Assembly (NCBI GenBank): GCA_027676805.1
Contig: JAQENU010000002.1
Span: 1-64,000, forward strand
Origin: Coprobacillaceae bacterium UN01-12pH3A
GTDB lineage: Bacteria; Bacillota_I; Bacilli_A; Erysipelotrichales; Coprobacillaceae
DNA length: 64,000 nt
Direction of reading: 5' to 3'
This document shows positions 62,322 to 64,000 of the stretch, one piece after another. Every line of letters starts with the position of its first letter. Within the stretch, counting starts at the first letter, position 1. The notes beneath the pieces are model-generated. The model did not search any database and was not told the DNA's origin. It saw only the letters and a list, made by a program, of their open reading frames with translations. A program made the position numbers and the translations under genes.

Positions 62322-63208
62322 GGATTCATCCCTTTTAGAACTTCCGGAATTGCTTCAAAAATACTCTTGGCAATCCTTGGCTTGTTCATCGTATAAATAT
62401 GAATGCCATCTACTCCGTTGGTGATGAGATCCAAAATCTGCATTGTCGCATACTGTACGCCGATTTCACGCATGGCTTTAGGGTTGTCACGGTAGCGTTC
62501 GATCATTGTTGAAAGATCATAAGGAATATTGCAGCCGCATAGTTTCGCTGTATGAAGCAGTCCTTTGGCGTTTGTCACTGGCATAATTCCAGCCAAAACG
62601 GGAACCTCAATACCTCTTTTACGAATTTCCTTTACTAAACGATAATAATAGTGATTATCAAAGAAGATCTGAGTAATCAGATATTTAGCTCCCGCCTCTA
62701 CTTTTTTCACCAAATTTTCCAGATCACGTTCAAAACTGTCCGCTTCCTGATGCACTTCCGGATAGCATGCCCCGCTTAAACAAAACGCATCGCCAAACTC
62801 CTCATAAATATACTGACTAAGATCACTCGCATACATAAAATCAGGTTGTTCTGCGCGTTTAAACTCCGGATCTGCGGGATAGTCTCCTCTTAAAGACAGA
62901 ATATTTTCAATATGGTTATCTTGCAATTCTTTGCAGATTGTTTTGATTTCTTCCTTGGTGGAAGTGATGCAGCTTAAATGTGCCACTGCTTCAATATGAT
63001 ATTCATTTTTTATTTTAGAAGCAATCTCCACCGTTTTTCCTTTAGAGCTTCCTCCTGCTCCATAGGTGACTGAAATAAAATCGGGATTTAAATGGGACAA
63101 TTCATCAATCGTTCGATAAATGGAATCGATATTTCCATCCTGATTTTTAGGTGGGAAAATCTCAAATGAGATCGTTGCTTTCTTTTTTAATAGTTCATCT
63201 ATTTTCAT
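62318..63208 (-). CDS. metF: 5,10-methylenetetrahydrofolate reductase
   Basis: This 296-residue FAD enzyme has SFEIFPPKN near the start, SVTYGAGGS, HLSCI, NILSLRGDYP and QIFFD, the standard MetF motifs. It supplies methyltetrahydrofolate to MetH. It starts 13 nt after the HAD gene and overlaps the reactivation-domain gene by 4 nt, so these are one operon. Confidence 0.96.
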   Translation of the reverse strand: MKIDELLKKKATISFEIFPPKNQDGNIDSIYRTIDELSHLNPDFISVTYGAGGSSKGKTVEIASKIKNEYHIEAVAHLSCITSTKEEIKTICKELQDNHIENILSLRGDYPADPEFKRAEQPDFMYASDLSQYIYEEFGDAFCLSGACYPEVHQEADSFERDLENLVKKVEAGAKYLITQIFFDNHYYYRLVKEIRKRGIEVPVLAGIMPVTNAKGLLHTAKLCGCNIPYDLSTMIERYRDNPKAMREIGVQYATMQILDLITNGVDGIHIYTMNKPRIAKSIFEAIPEVLKGMNP

Positions 63209-63220
63209 ACAAATTCCTTT

Positions 63221-63985
63221 CTAATCTATCCAGCCAAAATGCTGACATGCATGCTCAATCCCATTTTCTTTATTGGATTTTGTAATGTATGTCGCAATTT
63301 CTTTCAATTCATCAATAGCATTGCCCATCGCAATCGACATCGGTGCTTGTTTAAACATGGTGTAGTCATTATGACCATCGCCAAATACAACGATATCTTC
63401 CTCATTTCCGCCAACCAGCTTAACAAGATCTACAATGCCATGATATTTGTCATCGGGTTCTACAATAATACCATCTGGACGATAACGCATATACCCCAAT
63501 GTTTTCAAATGCTTTAGCTGAGATTCTTCCTCCTGTGTCATCGTGATATAAACTTTATAGATTTCTTTCAGCTGATGAAAATCCATGTTTGGATCGACAA
63601 TGATCTCACACCAGCCACTATCTTCTTTAGGCGCTGTTTTGGTATAGTGGGCAGGCGTATCATCAATCACGACTTCTACATGGAAGCCACCTGCTAATGC
63701 CTCGTCAATAATCAATAAAGCCTTGTGTCGATCTAATGGGTGAATCCATTGTACTTTCCCATCGATGGTGATGCCATTTCCACCATCATGAACAAGATTG
63801 AGAATTCCTGTTTCTTTCGCAGCATCCATCGCCATCCAATGTGCTCGGCCGGTTGCAATCGCAACAAAATGACCATTTTCCTGAAGCTTCTTTAAAGCCC
63901 ATCGAGTCGAAGGCAGAATAACCCCGCCGGGATTGTCATTGGTTAAAGTACCATCAATATCAAAAAACATATATTTCTTTTTCAT
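63221..63985 (-). CDS. HAD-superfamily Cof-type phosphatase
   Basis: This 254-residue protein has the HAD motifs DIDGTLTND (nucleophile Asp), ATGRAHW, and the late GDGHNDYTMF, with a C2-type cap, as in Cof/YkrA phosphatases of sugar phosphates or cofactors. It is first of the visible metF-metH block; the genuine substrate is unknown. Its start is 15 nt before the window edge. Confidence 0.9.
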   Translation of the reverse strand: MKKKYMFFDIDGTLTNDNPGGVILPSTRWALKKLQENGHFVAIATGRAHWMAMDAAKETGILNLVHDGGNGITIDGKVQWIHPLDRHKALLIIDEALAGGFHVEVVIDDTPAHYTKTAPKEDSGWCEIIVDPNMDFHQLKEIYKVYITMTQEEESQLKHLKTLGYMRYRPDGIIVEPDDKYHGIVDLVKLVGGNEEDIVVFGDGHNDYTMFKQAPMSIAMGNAIDELKEIATYITKSNKENGIEHACQHFGWID

Positions 63986-64000
63986 AAATTTCTCCTTATT

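Noticed and set aside
1..64000. CRISPR arrays, tRNA or rRNA genes, prophage
   Set aside because: No regularly spaced repeats, no tRNA-like cloverleaf sequences and no structural phage genes were seen; the only recombinase belongs to the inversion segment.

Overview
The window looks like a chromosomal segment of a low-GC, spore-forming member of the Bacillota, most likely an Erysipelotrichales-type gut bacterium. The support is a mraZ-rsmH-ftsL-pbp-mraY-murD division cluster, MurT/GatD lipid II amidation genes, a phenylalanine T-box, a TPP riboswitch, an infC-rpmI-rplT operon with an L20-type leader and a SspI-like small acid-soluble spore protein gene. No rRNA, tRNA, CRISPR array or complete insertion sequence was seen. 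The species cannot be named from sequence reading alone.

Region 1 (1-2.8 kb) is accessory DNA and the most interesting part. Two NusG-paralogue (LoaP/UpxY-like) antiterminator genes flank a small unknown gene, all pointing left out of the window. Directly upstream lies a 1.1-kb segment bounded by 24-bp perfect inverted repeats. It contains a tyrosine recombinase gene and a possible outward-facing promoter, which now points at a strong terminator. This has the architecture of an invertible phase-variation switch controlling a processive antiterminator, and probably a surface-polysaccharide or other long operon further left. Region 2 (2.8-13 kb) is the division and cell-wall cluster. It ends abnormally: a terminator follows murD, and then only the first ~55-60 codons of ftsW remain. 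A MATE exporter with its own consensus promoter and a transcription-attenuating leader sits between the two PBP genes. Four MraZ boxes at exact 10-bp spacing lie in front of mraZ.

Region 3 (13-24 kb) holds a dipeptidase, rpmF with its DUF177 partner (TTG start), and a complete oligopeptide ABC transporter (oppABCDF) plus a second oppA with its own promoter. Region 4 (23.7-40.7 kb) is housekeeping: tmcAL, murT-gatD, an ATP-grasp/esterase gene pair, pheST under a T-box, a tRNA/rRNA methyltransferase, sspI, an HtrA protease, an M42 aminopeptidase and an AlkD-like protein. Region 5 (40.7-47.5 kb) has the TPP-riboswitch operon tenA-thiM-thiED (a salvage set), an Fpg-like protein lacking the catalytic proline, the infC operon with an AUU start, and an RsmF-type methyltransferase.

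Region 6 (47.6-53.9 kb) has a candidate small RNA with an anti-Shine-Dalgarno-like loop, a MoxR-DUF58-transglutaminase operon and an M14 carboxypeptidase. Region 7 (54-57.6 kb) is a small accessory cassette: a LytTR response regulator diverging from four small exported or membrane proteins of unknown function. Region 8 (57.6-64 kb) holds a calcineurin-like phosphoesterase, a decayed gene and a methionine block: a HAD phosphatase, metF, a separate MetH reactivation-domain protein and metH.
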